A stretch of DNA of 64,000 nt from Bacillus smithii (GTDB lineage Bacteria; Bacillota; Bacilli; Bacillales; DSM-4216). The stretch lies in contig NZ_CP012024.1 in the NCBI RefSeq assembly GCF_001050115.1, positions 352,001 through 416,000 of the forward strand. Reading direction: 5' to 3'. The first letter of the stretch is position 1; every line of letters begins with the position of its first letter. This document shows positions 37,242 through 47,218 of the stretch, in pieces. Under the pieces are notes generated by a model. The model did not search any database. It worked only from the letters and a program-made list of their open reading frames with translations, and had not been told where the DNA came from. Made by a program: the position numbers and the translations under genes.

Positions 37242-38510
37242 TTAATCTTCGTTCGAAATATGCAAGATTTCGAACAATTTAAAGAGCAAGCTTAGTAGAA
37301 CGGCCACGACTGTAGCCAATGCCATGCCTTTTATCGAGAAAGATCCCCATGTAAAAGTCGTTCCGCTGATCCCGATCACAAGCACGACCGCTGTCAAGAT
37401 CATATTGATCGGTTTGGAATAATCGATTTGCGATTCGACCAGCATTCTCAATCCAGAAACGGCTATTACTCCAAACAATAGCAAGGAAATACCGCCCATA
37501 ACGGGTGTAGGGATGGACGAAATCAAGGCAGCCAGTTTTCCGAAAAAGGACAGGAGAATGGACAGAACGGCAGCTCCCCCGATCACCCAAGTCGAGTACA
37601 CTTTCGTCAGTGCCAATACACCAATGTTTTCCCCATAAGTAGTATTAGGCGTGGATCCTACAAAGCCTGATAAAGTGGTGGAGATTCCGTTTCCGAGAAT
37701 AGAACGGGCAAGACCGGGGTCTTTCAATAAGTCTTTCCCCACAATATTTTGCGTGACCACAAGGTGTCCAATATGTTCAGCGACAACTACTAGAGCGGCT
37801 GGAACGATGATGGCGATGCTTGCCCAATCCCATGATGGAGCATAAAAATCAGGGATCGCAAACCATTTCGCTTCTTTGATCGGTTGAAAATCGACCATTC
37901 CAAGGGATAAGGCGCTGATATAGCCAACCGTGATTCCGATCAGAATAGGGATGATTTTCAAAAAGCCGCGGAGCACTACGTTTCCAAGAATCGTCACTCC
38001 TAACGTCAAAAGAGAAACGAAAATGGTTTTTCCGTCCGGCGACCAATGAGCGGGTGGATGGCTTAAAGGTTTAATCAACCCCGCCATGTCAGCCGCGGTA
38101 GGAACCAGTTCTAAACCGATAACCGTAATAATGGCTCCCATCGCTGCCGGCGGAAAGACGACATCGATCCACTTTGTTCCGGCCAGATGAATGATAAGGC
38201 TGATCAGAATAAAAATAATTCCTACTGCTATAAAGCCACCCAGTGCTTCATGATAGCTCTTTTCTCCCAAAACAACAAATACGGGTGAAATAAAAGCAAA
38301 GCTGGAACCTAGAAAAGCCGGTATCTTGCCTTTCGTAATGAATAAATAAAGTAAAGTGCCGATTCCGTTCATCAGCAAAATGGTGGCCGGGTTGACATGA
38401 AACAAAATAGGCACCAACACAGTTGAGCCGAACATCGCAAATAGATGCTGCAGACTCAACGGAACTAGAGCTGCAAAAGACGGCCGCTCATCTACATCAA
38501 ATGTTTTCAT
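37242..38510 (-). CDS. uraA: Uracil permease (nucleobase-cation symporter 2 family)
   Basis: A 422-aa membrane protein with about fourteen hydrophobic segments. Family markers are the N-terminal QHLFAMFGSTVLVPILF, FLGSSFAFISPV, VFPPAAMGAIITVIGLELV, the substrate-site VVAEHIGHLVV and NGISTTLSGFVGSTPNTTYGENIGVLALTKV. These match UraA/PyrP uracil transporters more than xanthine permeases. It is not inside a pyr operon here. A TATAAT-like -10 lies on the minus strand about 60 bp upstream. I see no PyrR-type attenuator in the short leader. Confidence 0.88.
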   Translation of the reverse strand: MKTFDVDERPSFAALVPLSLQHLFAMFGSTVLVPILFHVNPATILLMNGIGTLLYLFITKGKIPAFLGSSFAFISPVFVVLGEKSYHEALGGFIAVGIIFILISLIIHLAGTKWIDVVFPPAAMGAIITVIGLELVPTAADMAGLIKPLSHPPAHWSPDGKTIFVSLLTLGVTILGNVVLRGFLKIIPILIGITVGYISALSLGMVDFQPIKEAKWFAIPDFYAPSWDWASIAIIVPAALVVVAEHIGHLVVTQNIVGKDLLKDPGLARSILGNGISTTLSGFVGSTPNTTYGENIGVLALTKVYSTWVIGGAAVLSILLSFFGKLAALISSIPTPVMGGISLLLFGVIAVSGLRMLVESQIDYSKPINMILTAVVLVIGISGTTFTWGSFSIKGMALATVVAVLLSLLFKLFEILHISNED

Positions 38511-38727
38511 CGATTGATTAAGCTCCTTTTGTATAAAAATTATGAAGATAAATTTCTTGTACTATTATACGACAAAATTCGAACAATTCCTTGTCCAAAT
38601 GTGAAAGAAGTCGATTTCCTTTATGTGCCACTGACAAAACTTCTTATGAATCTCCAAAGTTAGTGAAAGGCTTTTAGACGGCTTTGTTGAATATCCTTAT
38701 TTAGAAGGAAAAACGGGAGGGAACAAT

Positions 38728-39306
38728 GTGGAGCAGGCATATTTTAGTTCGAAAGTAGCAAAAAGCTTAGGGATCGGGGCGAGCACACTTCGCAAATACG
38801 CTTTGGCTCTTGAAGAGAATGGCTATCATTTTGAGCGAGGCATCAACCATTCACGTGTCTTTTATCCGAAAGATGTGGCAGTCATTCAGCGGATCATTGA
38901 AGCGATCACAAAAAATAACGTTTCCTTTGAAAAAGCGATTCAAATGGCGGCCGAACAAAGCCGGGAGCAACAAGAAAATCAAGCGATTGAGTCTCCAAAA
39001 CAGGAAATTCATGTTCAAAGTCAAGATGTTTATGAACGTTTGCAGCAGTTGGAAGAAGGACAAAATCGACTCATCGAGATTAATCGTGAGCTGATTTGTA
39101 AATTAGAACAGCAACAATTGTGGATCAAGCAAAAAATGGAAGAAATCAAAATTGAAGAACGAGACCGTCATTTAATTCAGAGCTTAGGGACAACGCAGGT
39201 AAATAAATCAAAAAAATGGGTTCGCCCTTTTGAAAGTTTAGCCACCGTGTTGTTTGGAGAAAAAAAGAAACGCAAGCGAAATAAAACAGGGCTTTCGATT
39301 AGCTGA
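38728..39306 (+). CDS. MerR-like helix-turn-helix protein with coiled coil
   Basis: A 192-aa protein with an N-terminal MerR-type DNA-binding domain (residues 5-65, SKVAKSLGIGASTLRKYALALEENG...SRVFYPKDVAVIQRI). A long glutamine- and glutamate-rich coiled coil follows (about 75-150), then a basic C-terminus (KKKRKRNKTG). It starts at GTG 38728 behind GGGAGGGAAC. The layout resembles RacA-type and phage or plasmid DUF3967-type proteins that bind DNA and dimerise through the coil. It lacks an effector-binding domain. It stands alone. Confidence 0.65.
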   Translation: MEQAYFSSKVAKSLGIGASTLRKYALALEENGYHFERGINHSRVFYPKDVAVIQRIIEAITKNNVSFEKAIQMAAEQSREQQENQAIESPKQEIHVQSQDVYERLQQLEEGQNRLIEINRELICKLEQQQLWIKQKMEEIKIEERDRHLIQSLGTTQVNKSKKWVRPFESLATVLFGEKKKRKRNKTGLSIS

Positions 39307-39500
39307 GGATGCAAGTCATTAATCGACATGGACAAATGTTAAAGACATTTCAAGGGAAAAAGCTGGAATGAAATTTACAAAAATACTGGGATTCTCCAGT
39401 GAACGTGGTTAAATAAGAAAACCCGCCGAGGTTGATATTATCCCTCTTGTGTAGACAGTTGGAAAAAAACCCATACTGTTTTGCATAGGAGGGATTTGTT

Positions 39501-39612
39501 TTGGCAAAAAGGGACCAAAATTCATAAACTATTCAGTTGAGTTCAAACTATTCGCTGTAAATAAGTATTTTGAAAGGGAAATGGAATACAAGGCTTGTTT
39601 CAGAAAGTGTAT
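39501..39612 (+). pseudogene. Remnant of an IS3/IS150-type orfA
   Basis: A TTG with an AGGAGGG site upstream reads LAKR. After a frame change it continues KGPKFINYSVEFKLFAVNKYFE, the typical helix-turn-helix start of IS150-like OrfA. It then degenerates. No orfB or inverted-repeat partner is seen. Confidence 0.55.
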
Positions 39613-39689
39613 GGGTGACGGCAACCCACCAGAATTGGATGTTTTTCATTTGTCAAAGTTAAGATTTTACTGTGATCGTGAAAGTGACG

Positions 39690-39785
39690 AGATTTCTGCG
39701 GAAAAGCGAGTCGGGCGAGACCCTACTGCGGGGGACAAATAAGAGGCTTCGGGACCGCCCGCGGAAAGCAATGCCCGATATCAAT
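39690..39785. repeat. Bacillaceae-type dispersed palindromic repeat (degenerate)
   Basis: The segment holds GCGGAAAAGCGAGTCGGGCG, GAGACCCTACTGCGGGGG and CGCCCGCGGAAAGC. Sequences of this GCGGAAAGCGAG...CGCCCGCGGAAAGC type recur between genes in many Bacillaceae. This copy is imperfect. Confidence 0.5.
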
Positions 39786-40367
39786 CTTTACATGAATAAA
39801 GGGATGCACCGGGAGCGATTATGAATCGTCGGACAGCCTCGGATTTGTGATGGTATTGAAAAAATAGTTTTGATAGGAGATTTTGATGATTTAATAAGCT
39901 GTATGGGGTGGCAGCAGAATGGCATGGATCATGCTGTTTCGTCAAAGTGGGTGCCATTCTTTTAAAAATAATTAACCATATTTTAACGGAAAATTAATAA
40001 TATTTTAATATAATATTTTTTTGTCTGGCTGCCGTTTTTTATAGAAACGTCTTGGGACTGGATTACAACTATTTACAGCCATATTCGAAAAGGGGCAACT
40101 TGACATTTTTTCCATGCAAAGCACCAAGTTCATACCATATTTTGTAGAAAATTGGATGAACTGAATAGGAGAATTACATATTGAGAAAATAAAAATAATA
40201 AAAAAATCAATGAAGAAACAGAAAATCAAAGGGAAAATTTGTATAAATATGTAGATTATTAGATGTTTTTTTCCTATAATAAGTAAATGGAGGGAATCTT
40301 TTTCATAGCAAGAGAACTGCAAAAAGATTCGTCAAAAAAAGTCGTGCCAGGAAGGAAAACGGTTTAA

Positions 40368-41801
40368 ATGTCCATTTTTTTTGCAGAAAATTATGAAGAC
40401 ATGTCGATAAAACAAATGGCCAGTCACGACCTATTGACAAGGCTCCGCAACCGAAATGCTTTCATGGAAGATTTGAATAGATGGATCGATTGCAACGGTG
40501 GGATGTTTGCTGTTTTTTGCTTCGATTTGGATAGCTTTCAAAAAATGAATGATGCACTAGGTCACAGGATCGGAGATAAAGTGTTGGAAAAAATAGCCGA
40601 ACGGTTGCAAGAAGTCATCGGGAAACATGGGACGGTCTATAGGGTCGGCGGAGACGAATTTGTTGCTCTAGTGAAATACGGAGAAAAAAGGGAACCGTAT
40701 GTTCAATTAGCGCAGCAAATAATGGAAGTGATTGGCAGAAAAATGGAAGTGGAAGAATACGAACTTTTTATCACTACCAGCATTGGATTAAGTTTTTATC
40801 CTAACGATGGTGAAGATCCTGACACATTGTTTCAAGTCGCAGAAGTGGCTTTATCCCGGGCAAAAGAGTTCGGTAAAAATAATTGCCAAATCTATGTTTC
40901 GTCTATGAAAAGATCGACGTTTAAAATGTATCATCTAGAAAAAGAGCTGCGCAAAGCTTTAAAAAACGATGGCTTATCGATCGAATATCAGCCGCGTATA
41001 GAAGCCAACACGAATCAAATTGTTGGTGCAGAAGCTCTTTTGCGTTGGCACCATCCTGAATGGGGGACCGTGCTGCCATCGGAGTTCATTCCGTTGGCGG
41101 AAGAAGGAGGATTAATTAACGAGATCGGCGACTGGGTGATAAGGAAAGTATGCGAACAAATCCATGAATGGCAAAGCCAAAACATTGAAGTTCCAACGAT
41201 CTCTATTAATATATCAGCAAAACGGTTTTTGAAAAAAGGTTTATATGAAACGATCCTGCAAGCAACGACGGACCACCAAATCGAACCTTCGCAGCTGGAA
41301 ATGGAAATAACGGAGTTGTCTTTACTTCTTTTGAATGACCTGGTATTGGAACAATGGAGAAAAATACAAAACTTAGGAGTGCGGATTGCTTTAGATGACT
41401 TTGGCACAGGGTATTCTTCCATTAATAGCTTAAGAAAATATCCGATTGATACATTAAAAATCGACCGTTCTTTTATCCAATATTTAGAGGAGAACGTTAT
41501 TGATCAAGCCATTATAAAAGCGTTGATCGAGATGGCGCATGCAATGGGAACGCGCATCGTGGCAGAAGGAGTAGAGACAAAATCGCAGTTGCAGTTTTTG
41601 CAGCAATGCCGTTGTGATGAAATTCAAGGATTTTTATTTAGTAAGTCGCTGCCCGGCAAGGAGATTGGACAGTTATTTATCCAAAAAATGGTTATTCCGC
41701 AAGAAATGATTTCTAGTGAAAAAAGGAAAAACATTCAATCCAATCCATCGAATTCTTTTGTTTGTTACTTGTCAGCCAATAAAACAAACAACGGACAATG
41801 A
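40368..41801 (+). CDS. GGDEF-EAL cyclic-di-GMP protein
   Basis: A 477-aa cytoplasmic protein. The GGDEF domain (residues 15-175) has intact active-site GGDEF in YRVGGDEFVALV near 93-97. The EAL domain (about 195-445) has intact EAL in VGAEALLRWH near 224. Catalytic-site motifs are ISINISAKRF, EMEITELSL, LDDFGTGYSS, LKIDRSFI and AEGVETKSQL. Both domains look catalytically competent. No membrane segment or PAS domain precedes them; the start ATG 40368 has AGGAAGGAAAA upstream. It either makes or degrades cyclic di-GMP, or switches between the two. Confidence 0.88.
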   Translation: MSIFFAENYEDMSIKQMASHDLLTRLRNRNAFMEDLNRWIDCNGGMFAVFCFDLDSFQKMNDALGHRIGDKVLEKIAERLQEVIGKHGTVYRVGGDEFVALVKYGEKREPYVQLAQQIMEVIGRKMEVEEYELFITTSIGLSFYPNDGEDPDTLFQVAEVALSRAKEFGKNNCQIYVSSMKRSTFKMYHLEKELRKALKNDGLSIEYQPRIEANTNQIVGAEALLRWHHPEWGTVLPSEFIPLAEEGGLINEIGDWVIRKVCEQIHEWQSQNIEVPTISINISAKRFLKKGLYETILQATTDHQIEPSQLEMEITELSLLLLNDLVLEQWRKIQNLGVRIALDDFGTGYSSINSLRKYPIDTLKIDRSFIQYLEENVIDQAIIKALIEMAHAMGTRIVAEGVETKSQLQFLQQCRCDEIQGFLFSKSLPGKEIGQLFIQKMVIPQEMISSEKRKNIQSNPSNSFVCYLSANKTNNGQ

Positions 41802-42197
41802 ATAATAGATGTCTTGTCGACGATCAGGGTTTATAGAGGATGGCTCGTTCATAAGCGTAGTTCGTGAAAGAATGGGTTGTCATAGAGTGAGAGATTGGAC
41901 GAGCCTAATTTTCAACTTTAAGGCGGAGATCATTTCCTTGGCTGTTCATCGAGAGACATAGAAAAACATAGTAGTGAAAAAAGGAAAAAATATCGAATCC
42001 ATGAAAGCATAGGGCTTGCTCAAAAGGGAGTCAACCTATAATGAGCCGGCTTTTTTTGCTTTTTAAAGGATCAATTGGACGAAAAAAGATCTTTTCTTCG
42101 AAAGGGGAAAAGTACAGACTTTTTACGCATAGATTGTCGATTTGCCTTTCTCATTCTGTTTTATGCTTAGTTAAGGTTCATAATGCAGAGAAAATTC
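41802..42197. other. Intergenic region before the 45-aa gene
   Basis: No gene seen. A GGCTCGT/ACGAGCC stem spans about 41842-41905, with a large loop. Confidence 0.4.
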
Positions 42198-42226
42198 TTG
42201 TAAATCAGTCAAAAACAAACTATGAT
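42198..42226 (+). promoter_or_regulatory. Promoter of the 45-aa gene
   Basis: TTGTAA at 42198-42203, 17-bp spacer, TATGAT at 42221-42226; the start codon is 45 bp downstream. Confidence 0.65.
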
Positions 42227-42270
42227 AGACACGTATTGACAAACATTTTAAGTTGAAAGGATGGAGGGAT

Positions 42271-42408
42271 ATGACAAAAGAACAGCAAATGTTTTTATCG
42301 ATTTTAAAAGCAGCTTATGAAGAAGGATATAAAAAAGATAGCAATTTGGAAAATATTTTAAACTTGATCAAAACACAGATGGTGAAATTAGAATCGAACA
42401 ACTCTTAA
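42271..42408 (+). CDS. Small acidic/basic protein of 45 aa
   Basis: ATG 42271 behind AAAGGATGGAGGGAT encodes 45 residues, a probable two-helix soluble peptide (MTKEQQMFLSILKAAYEEG... then NLENILNLIKTQMVKLE). A consensus-like promoter lies 45 bp upstream and a strong terminator 36 bp downstream, so this is an independent transcript. No family is recognised. Confidence 0.65.
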   Translation: MTKEQQMFLSILKAAYEEGYKKDSNLENILNLIKTQMVKLESNNS

Positions 42409-42444
42409 ATGAAACAGGGTATTTACATAGAAAAATAGAGTGCA

Positions 42445-42486
42445 AAAAAGAGACCGGTTTGGAAGAAAAGGAACCGGTCTCTTTTT
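42445..42486 (+). terminator. Terminator of the 45-aa gene
   Basis: AAAAAGAGACCGGTT from 42445 pairs with AACCGGTCTCTTTTT ending at 42486. Confidence 0.88.
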
Positions 42487-42742
42487 AATCTAAAAAAGTT
42501 GGAAAAGATTCCATTCTTTTCAGTTGCGGGAAGAAAGCAGCCGAGCGATCTATTGGCAAGGCAGCAGATGGAACACGATATTTGTCCGTTTTGGATTGCA
42601 AAAGTAAGCAGATGGCTTCCGAATCTGGGCATGATGAAAGCCGCCTTTTCGGAAGAAATGGGAGGGAGAAAGTTTCCTATAAAAATAGACATCCGTTTCT
42701 GCTGTGAAAGCACAACTAAATGAGTTTTCTTGCAAGTGGATC
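42487..42742. other. Intergenic region before serC
   Basis: A TTG-initiated open stretch of 74 codons (42499-42723) is present without a convincing ribosome site. I see nothing else. Confidence 0.4.
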
Positions 42743-42771
42743 TTGATAGTTGGAGTATTTTGGCGTATAAT
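42743..42771 (+). promoter_or_regulatory. serC-serA promoter
   Basis: TTGATA at 42743-42748, 17-bp spacer, TATAAT at 42766-42771, about 65 bp before serC. Confidence 0.75.
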
Positions 42772-42836
42772 TTTTAAATATTATTATAGTATAAATTTTC
42801 AGAATTGAAATCACAAGTAAAACGAGGAGAAGTGGA

Positions 42837-43946
42837 ATGGAGAGAGTCTTTAATTTTTCTGCAGGTCCGTCGATGTTGCCGTTGCCCGTTTTGGAAAAAG
42901 TCCAAAAAGAATTGCTCAATTATCGTGGAACTGGGATGTCTGTAATGGAACTCAGTCATCGATCCAGTGCATTTGAAGAAATTATTCAGGAAGCAGAAGT
43001 TTTGCTGCGTGAATTAATGAGCATTCCTGACAATTACAAAGTGTTATTTTTGCAAGGGGGCGCTTCTTTGCAGTTTGCGATGATCCCCATGAATTTGCTT
43101 GTGAAAAATAAAAAAGCGGATTTTGTACATACAGGATCATGGTCGAAAAAAGCCATGGCGGAAGCAAAAAAATTCGGCGAAGTTCGTGTTGTCGCCTCTT
43201 CAGAAGATAAGAAATTCAGTTATATTCCATCCTTGGATCCGGCTATGTTTTCCGAGGATGCAGATTATGTCCATATTACGACGAATAATACCATTGAAGG
43301 AACTTGTTATTTCTCAGTTCCGGATACGGGAAGCATCCCTCTCGTTGCGGATATGTCTTCCAATATTCTTGCACAGGAATATGATGTGTCAAAATTTGGT
43401 CTGATCTATGCGGGAGCACAAAAAAACATTGGCCCTGCCGGTTTGACCGTCGTCATAATACGGGAAGATCTCATTGGAAACGCACCTGAGAATTGCCCCG
43501 TCATGTTAAACTATCAGACCCACAGTGATAAAGGTTCGTTGTATAATACGCCGCCGACGTTCAGCATTTATGTGGCAAAACTTGTTTTTGAATGGTTGAA
43601 AGAACTGGGCGGGGTATCCGTGATGGAAAAAATCAATCGAGAAAAAGCCCAGCTGCTTTACGAATTCTTGGATCAATCCGAGCTATTCCATTCCCCTGTG
43701 GAAAAAGAAAGTCGCTCATTAATGAATATTCCTTTTACACTGCCTTCTGAAGAATTGAACGCTCAATTTATTAAAGAGGCAAAAGAGCAAGGATTGGAAA
43801 CATTAAAAGGCCACCGTACCGTCGGAGGAATGCGTGCAAGCATATATAATGCAATGCCGATTGAGGGAGTAAAAAAGCTGGTGGAATTTATGAAAAGCTT
43901 TGAGGCAAAAACAGCTAGGAGGAATAGAAGCAATGTACACAATTAA
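42837..43946 (+). CDS. serC: Phosphoserine aminotransferase SerC
   Basis: A 369-aa PLP enzyme that transaminates 3-phosphohydroxypyruvate to phosphoserine in serine synthesis. It has the N-terminal [24 protein letters not shown], the phosphate and cofactor region [13 protein letters not shown], and the PLP lysine in [12 protein letters not shown] near residue 197. The C-terminal [15 protein letters not shown] is conserved. The start ATG 42837 follows ACGAGGAGAAGTGGA. Its 3' end overlaps the serA start by 14 bp, so the two genes are one operon. Confidence 0.95.
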   Translation: MERVFNFSAGPSMLPLPVLEKVQKELLNYRGTGMSVMELSHRSSAFEEIIQEAEVLLRELMSIPDNYKVLFLQGGASLQFAMIPMNLLVKNKKADFVHTGSWSKKAMAEAKKFGEVRVVASSEDKKFSYIPSLDPAMFSEDADYVHITTNNTIEGTCYFSVPDTGSIPLVADMSSNILAQEYDVSKFGLIYAGAQKNIGPAGLTVVIIREDLIGNAPENCPVMLNYQTHSDKGSLYNTPPTFSIYVAKLVFEWLKELGGVSVMEKINREKAQLLYEFLDQSELFHSPVEKESRSLMNIPFTLPSEELNAQFIKEAKEQGLETLKGHRTVGGMRASIYNAMPIEGVKKLVEFMKSFEAKTARRNRSNVHN

Positions 43947-45108
43947 AACTTACAACAGCATTGCCGAAAGTGGTTTAAATATTTTGCGCCAAGAAAATTT
44001 TACGATTAACAATGATGCCGACCAACCGGACGGCATTATATTGCGTAGCTATAATTTGCATAATGTTGATATTCCGAGGAGTGTAAAAGCCATTGCGCGT
44101 GCAGGTGCGGGGGTGAACAACATTCCGGTGCAAGCTTGTTCAGAAAGAGGAATTGTGGTTTTCAATACGCCTGGAGCCAATGCAAATGCTGTGAAAGAAC
44201 TGGTATTGGCTGTATTGCTTGCTTCCTCACGGAACTTATTTGATGGCGTGGAATGGGCGAAAACGCTTCGGGGGCAAGGTGATCAAGTTCCTTCCTTGGT
44301 GGAAGCAGGTAAAAAAGAGTTTGTCGGAACAGAGATTAAAGGGAAAAAATTAGGGATTATTGGCTTGGGTGCCATAGGGGCCCTGGTGGCTAACGATGCC
44401 CTCGAACTCGATATGGAAGTCATTGGATTTGATCCGTTTATTTCCGTCGATACGGCTTGGAACTTGTCGAGAAACGTCCAAAGGGCTATGAACATTGAAC
44501 AAATTTTTTCCGCATGTGACTATATTACCGTTCATGTGCCGCTTACGGATCAAACGAGAGAAATGTTCAATCGAGAAGCATTTAGCCAAATGAAGCCAGG
44601 GGTACGGATTTTGAATTTTTCTCGTGGAGAACTAGTAAACGAACATGATTTGAATGAGGCGATTGAAAAAGGGATTGTGGCTAAGTATATAACGGATTTT
44701 CCAAATGACCGCATATTGGACATGAAGAACGTCATTGCAGTCCCGCATCTCGGAGCTTCCACGAAAGAATCGGAAGAAAATTGCGCCATCATGGCCGCCA
44801 AACAGTTAAAGGATTATTTAGAAACAGGGAATATTAAAAATTCTGTTAACTTCGCCAATGTAGAGCTCCCTTATGTCGGCAGAAAAAGGATTACGGTGAT
44901 CCACCAAAATATTCCAAATATGGTGGGACAGATGACTTCCATTTTAGCAGAAAGCCATCTCAACATTGCCGATATGCTGAATCGAAGCAAAGGCGAGTGG
45001 GCTTATACGTTGATTGATATTGACAATAAAGTGAATGGCGATGTGCTGCCAAGTGTAGAAGCAAGAATAAAAGAAATCAAGGGAGTTGTGGCTGTTCGGT
45101 CCATTTGA
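43933..45108 (+). CDS. serA: D-3-phosphoglycerate dehydrogenase SerA (short ACT form)
   Basis: A 391-aa NAD-dependent 2-hydroxyacid dehydrogenase making 3-phosphohydroxypyruvate, the substrate of SerC. It has [11 protein letters not shown], the NAD motif [14 protein letters not shown] near residue 142, the SRGELVNE region with the catalytic Arg and the PHLGAST block with the catalytic His. A C-terminal ACT domain (about 318-391, [19 protein letters not shown]) should bind serine. ATG 43933 is preferred because TAGGAGG precedes it. It is shorter than the roughly 525-aa Bacillus subtilis SerA because the intervening domain is absent. Confidence 0.92.
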   Translation: MYTIKTYNSIAESGLNILRQENFTINNDADQPDGIILRSYNLHNVDIPRSVKAIARAGAGVNNIPVQACSERGIVVFNTPGANANAVKELVLAVLLASSRNLFDGVEWAKTLRGQGDQVPSLVEAGKKEFVGTEIKGKKLGIIGLGAIGALVANDALELDMEVIGFDPFISVDTAWNLSRNVQRAMNIEQIFSACDYITVHVPLTDQTREMFNREAFSQMKPGVRILNFSRGELVNEHDLNEAIEKGIVAKYITDFPNDRILDMKNVIAVPHLGASTKESEENCAIMAAKQLKDYLETGNIKNSVNFANVELPYVGRKRITVIHQNIPNMVGQMTSILAESHLNIADMLNRSKGEWAYTLIDIDNKVNGDVLPSVEARIKEIKGVVAVRSI

Positions 45109-45238
45109 TCTGCCAGTTTAAAAGATTTTAGAAAATAGAAAATAACCTAAAGGCGACGTCACGATCGATGGATAGGGAGTTTCAGGCTTAAACTGTTATT
45201 CTAGTATTCTTTCTTTTAATCTTTCGAGGTTTATTAGC

Positions 45239-45278
45239 AAAAAAGTTCACGGAACATATGGATTCCGTGAACTTTTTT
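45239..45278 (+). terminator. serA-side terminator 5' of intron copy 3
   Basis: AAAAAAGTTCACGGAA at 45239-45254 pairs perfectly with TTCCGTGAACTTTTTT at 45263-45278. The intron starts four bases later. Confidence 0.88.
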
Positions 45279-45282
45279 GTAT

Positions 45283-47168
45283 GTGCGCCCGGCATGTACA
45301 TGAACTATAGGGTGTAAGTCCCGAACCCCGAAGACAGAAGTAGAGGTTAGCCAAGAGCAAGGGTGTCCGTGGTGACGCGGAATCTGAAGGAAGCTGGAGG
45401 CAAAACACCGGTCCGAGGAACACGAACCTCATATAAGGCTAGGTATGATTGAGTGAGTTTGCATAACAAAACAAAGCTCTTTCTGTCGAAGGTCATATCG
45501 AGTAAATGAGGCGGATAGATGGTGTGAAAGTGCATGTACTTACCCGGGGAGGTCTGGCGGATATGTGAAGTACTCTTCATAACCTACTTAGTGATAAGTA
45601 GCTGAACCGTCAGAAGTCAGCAGAGGTCATAGTATTAGTTGGTCTAGAACAACTAAGAAGGACCGAACAATTAAGAGAGAATAGCCCTTGGTATTCAGTG
45701 AGTCATGATGAACACAGAAAACGTAGTACCTCACTTGAGGGAGGAAGCGGTGAATCCCGTGGGAGACCTCTTGGAGGGTGGAGTGACCACTGGCATAAAG
45801 AGAACAGCTATTCACGGAAGGAAGAATAACAATGCTTTTGAATCAAATCCTGTCACGGGAGAATATGCTTTTAGCTTTACAAAGAGTAGAAAAGAACAAA
45901 GGTAGCCATGGAGTAGATATGATGCCCGTACAAAACCTCCGTCAGCACATAGTCGAAAACTGGATATCCATTAAAGAGGCAATTCTCAAGGGTACCTATG
46001 AACCAATGCCTGTTCGAAGAGTCGAAATCCCGAAACCTGATGGCGGTGTTCGGTTACTAGGTATTCCAACCGTAACAGACCGTTTGATTCAACAAGCAAT
46101 TGCCCAAGTATTATCGAGGATATATGACCCTATGTTCTCCGAACATAGTTATGGGTTTCGTTCAAATCGAAGTGCTCATGACGCAGTTAGGAAAGCAAAA
46201 GGCTATATCAGAGATGGTTATAGATGGGTAGTAGACATGGATTTAGAAAAGTTCTTCGATCGAGTGAATCATGACAGGCTGATGAGTACATTAGCCAAGA
46301 CTATTAAAGAAAAGCCACTATTGAAGCTAATCCGCAAATATCTACAAGCTGGTGTCATGATTAATGGTGTGGTATCTAGGACAGAAGAAGGGACGCCGCA
46401 AGGTGGCCCCCTAAGCCCTTTACTTTCGAATATTGTACTAGATGAACTAGACAAAGAATTAGAGAAAAGAGGGCATAAATTTGTTCGTTATGCCGATGAC
46501 TGTAATATTTACGTGAAGTCAAAACGGGCTGGTGAAAGAACCATGGCTAGTGTCAAACGATTTATTGAGGGAAAACTTCGTCTAAAAGTCAACGAGAAGA
46601 AATCTGCGGTTGACCGACCATGGAAACGAAAGTTTCTAGGATTTAGTTTTACACCTTCAAAAGAGCCAAAAGTTCGGATTGCCAAGCAAAGTCTAAAACG
46701 AATGAAGAAAAAGGTGCGAGAAATCACGTCAAGAAAAATACCATACCCAATGGAATATCGGATTAAGAAACTTAACCAATATCTACTTGGATGGTGTGGA
46801 TATTTTGCATTAGCAGACACAAAGAGTATCTTTGAAGATTTGGATGGCTGGATTCGACGAAGACTCCGGATGTGTTTATGGAAAAACTGGAAAACCTCAA
46901 AGACCAGGATACGCAACCTCATAAAACTAGGAGTTCCTGAATGGAAAGCTTATGAATGGGGGAACAGTCGTAAAGGTTATTGGCGAATCTCAAAAAGTCC
47001 CATATTACACAGAACCCTTGGAAACTCCTATTGGAGTAACCAAGGGCTTAAAAGTCTACAGAAACGTTATGAATTCTTGCGTCATTTATCTTGATTGAAC
47101 CGCCGTATACGGAACCGTACGTACGGTGGTGTGAGAGGACGGGAGTTAATCGCTCCCTCCTACTCGAT
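45283..47168 (+). mobile_element. Group II intron, class C type, full-length with reverse transcriptase (1886 nt)
   Basis: 5' end GTGCGCCCGGC, 3' end CTACTCGAT. The first 540 nt look identical to the three ORF-less copies, and domains V-VI at about 47092-47168 also match. The reverse-transcriptase gene lies in domain IV. It is the probable source of maturase for the shorter copies. Confidence 0.92.
45832..47094 (+). CDS. ltrA: Group II intron reverse transcriptase/maturase
   Basis: A 420-aa protein. The reverse-transcriptase domain covers residues 1-280: IPKPDGGVRLLGIP (67-80), DMDLEKFFDRVNH (135-147) with a catalytic Asp, GTPQGGPLSPLLSNI (187-201) and the YADD box at 220-223. The group II maturase X domain follows (about 285-415, with WLGWCGYFALA-like LLGWCGYF and the RRRLRMCLWKNWK block). 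There is no DNA-binding/endonuclease HNH domain, as is normal for class C introns. It starts at ATG 45832 behind GGAAGGAAG. The frame is intact. Confidence 0.93.
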   Translation: MLLNQILSRENMLLALQRVEKNKGSHGVDMMPVQNLRQHIVENWISIKEAILKGTYEPMPVRRVEIPKPDGGVRLLGIPTVTDRLIQQAIAQVLSRIYDPMFSEHSYGFRSNRSAHDAVRKAKGYIRDGYRWVVDMDLEKFFDRVNHDRLMSTLAKTIKEKPLLKLIRKYLQAGVMINGVVSRTEEGTPQGGPLSPLLSNIVLDELDKELEKRGHKFVRYADDCNIYVKSKRAGERTMASVKRFIEGKLRLKVNEKKSAVDRPWKRKFLGFSFTPSKEPKVRIAKQSLKRMKKKVREITSRKIPYPMEYRIKKLNQYLLGWCGYFALADTKSIFEDLDGWIRRRLRMCLWKNWKTSKTRIRNLIKLGVPEWKAYEWGNSRKGYWRISKSPILHRTLGNSYWSNQGLKSLQKRYEFLRHLS

Positions 47169-47218
47169 TTACTGATCAAAATAAAGGAGAATGCCTTCGC
47201 ACTCACATAATATGGATA

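Larger units (their letters stand above)
39307..40367. other. Long intergenic region with mobile-element debris
   Basis: Contains an IS3-type orfA remnant (39501-39612), a dispersed-repeat-like palindromic segment (39690-39785) and an AT-rich promoter region for the GGDEF-EAL gene with TATAAT near 40275. No intact gene is seen. Confidence 0.5.

Noticed and set aside
40286-40366. 26-codon upstream frame ending TTTAA-ATG at the GGDEF-EAL start
   Set aside because: It begins within a few bases of the likely -10 element, so it would be leaderless; coupling is possible but unsupported.
42041-42256. 71-codon plus-strand frame before the 45-aa gene
   Set aside because: Runs across the promoter at 42198-42226 and has no coding features.
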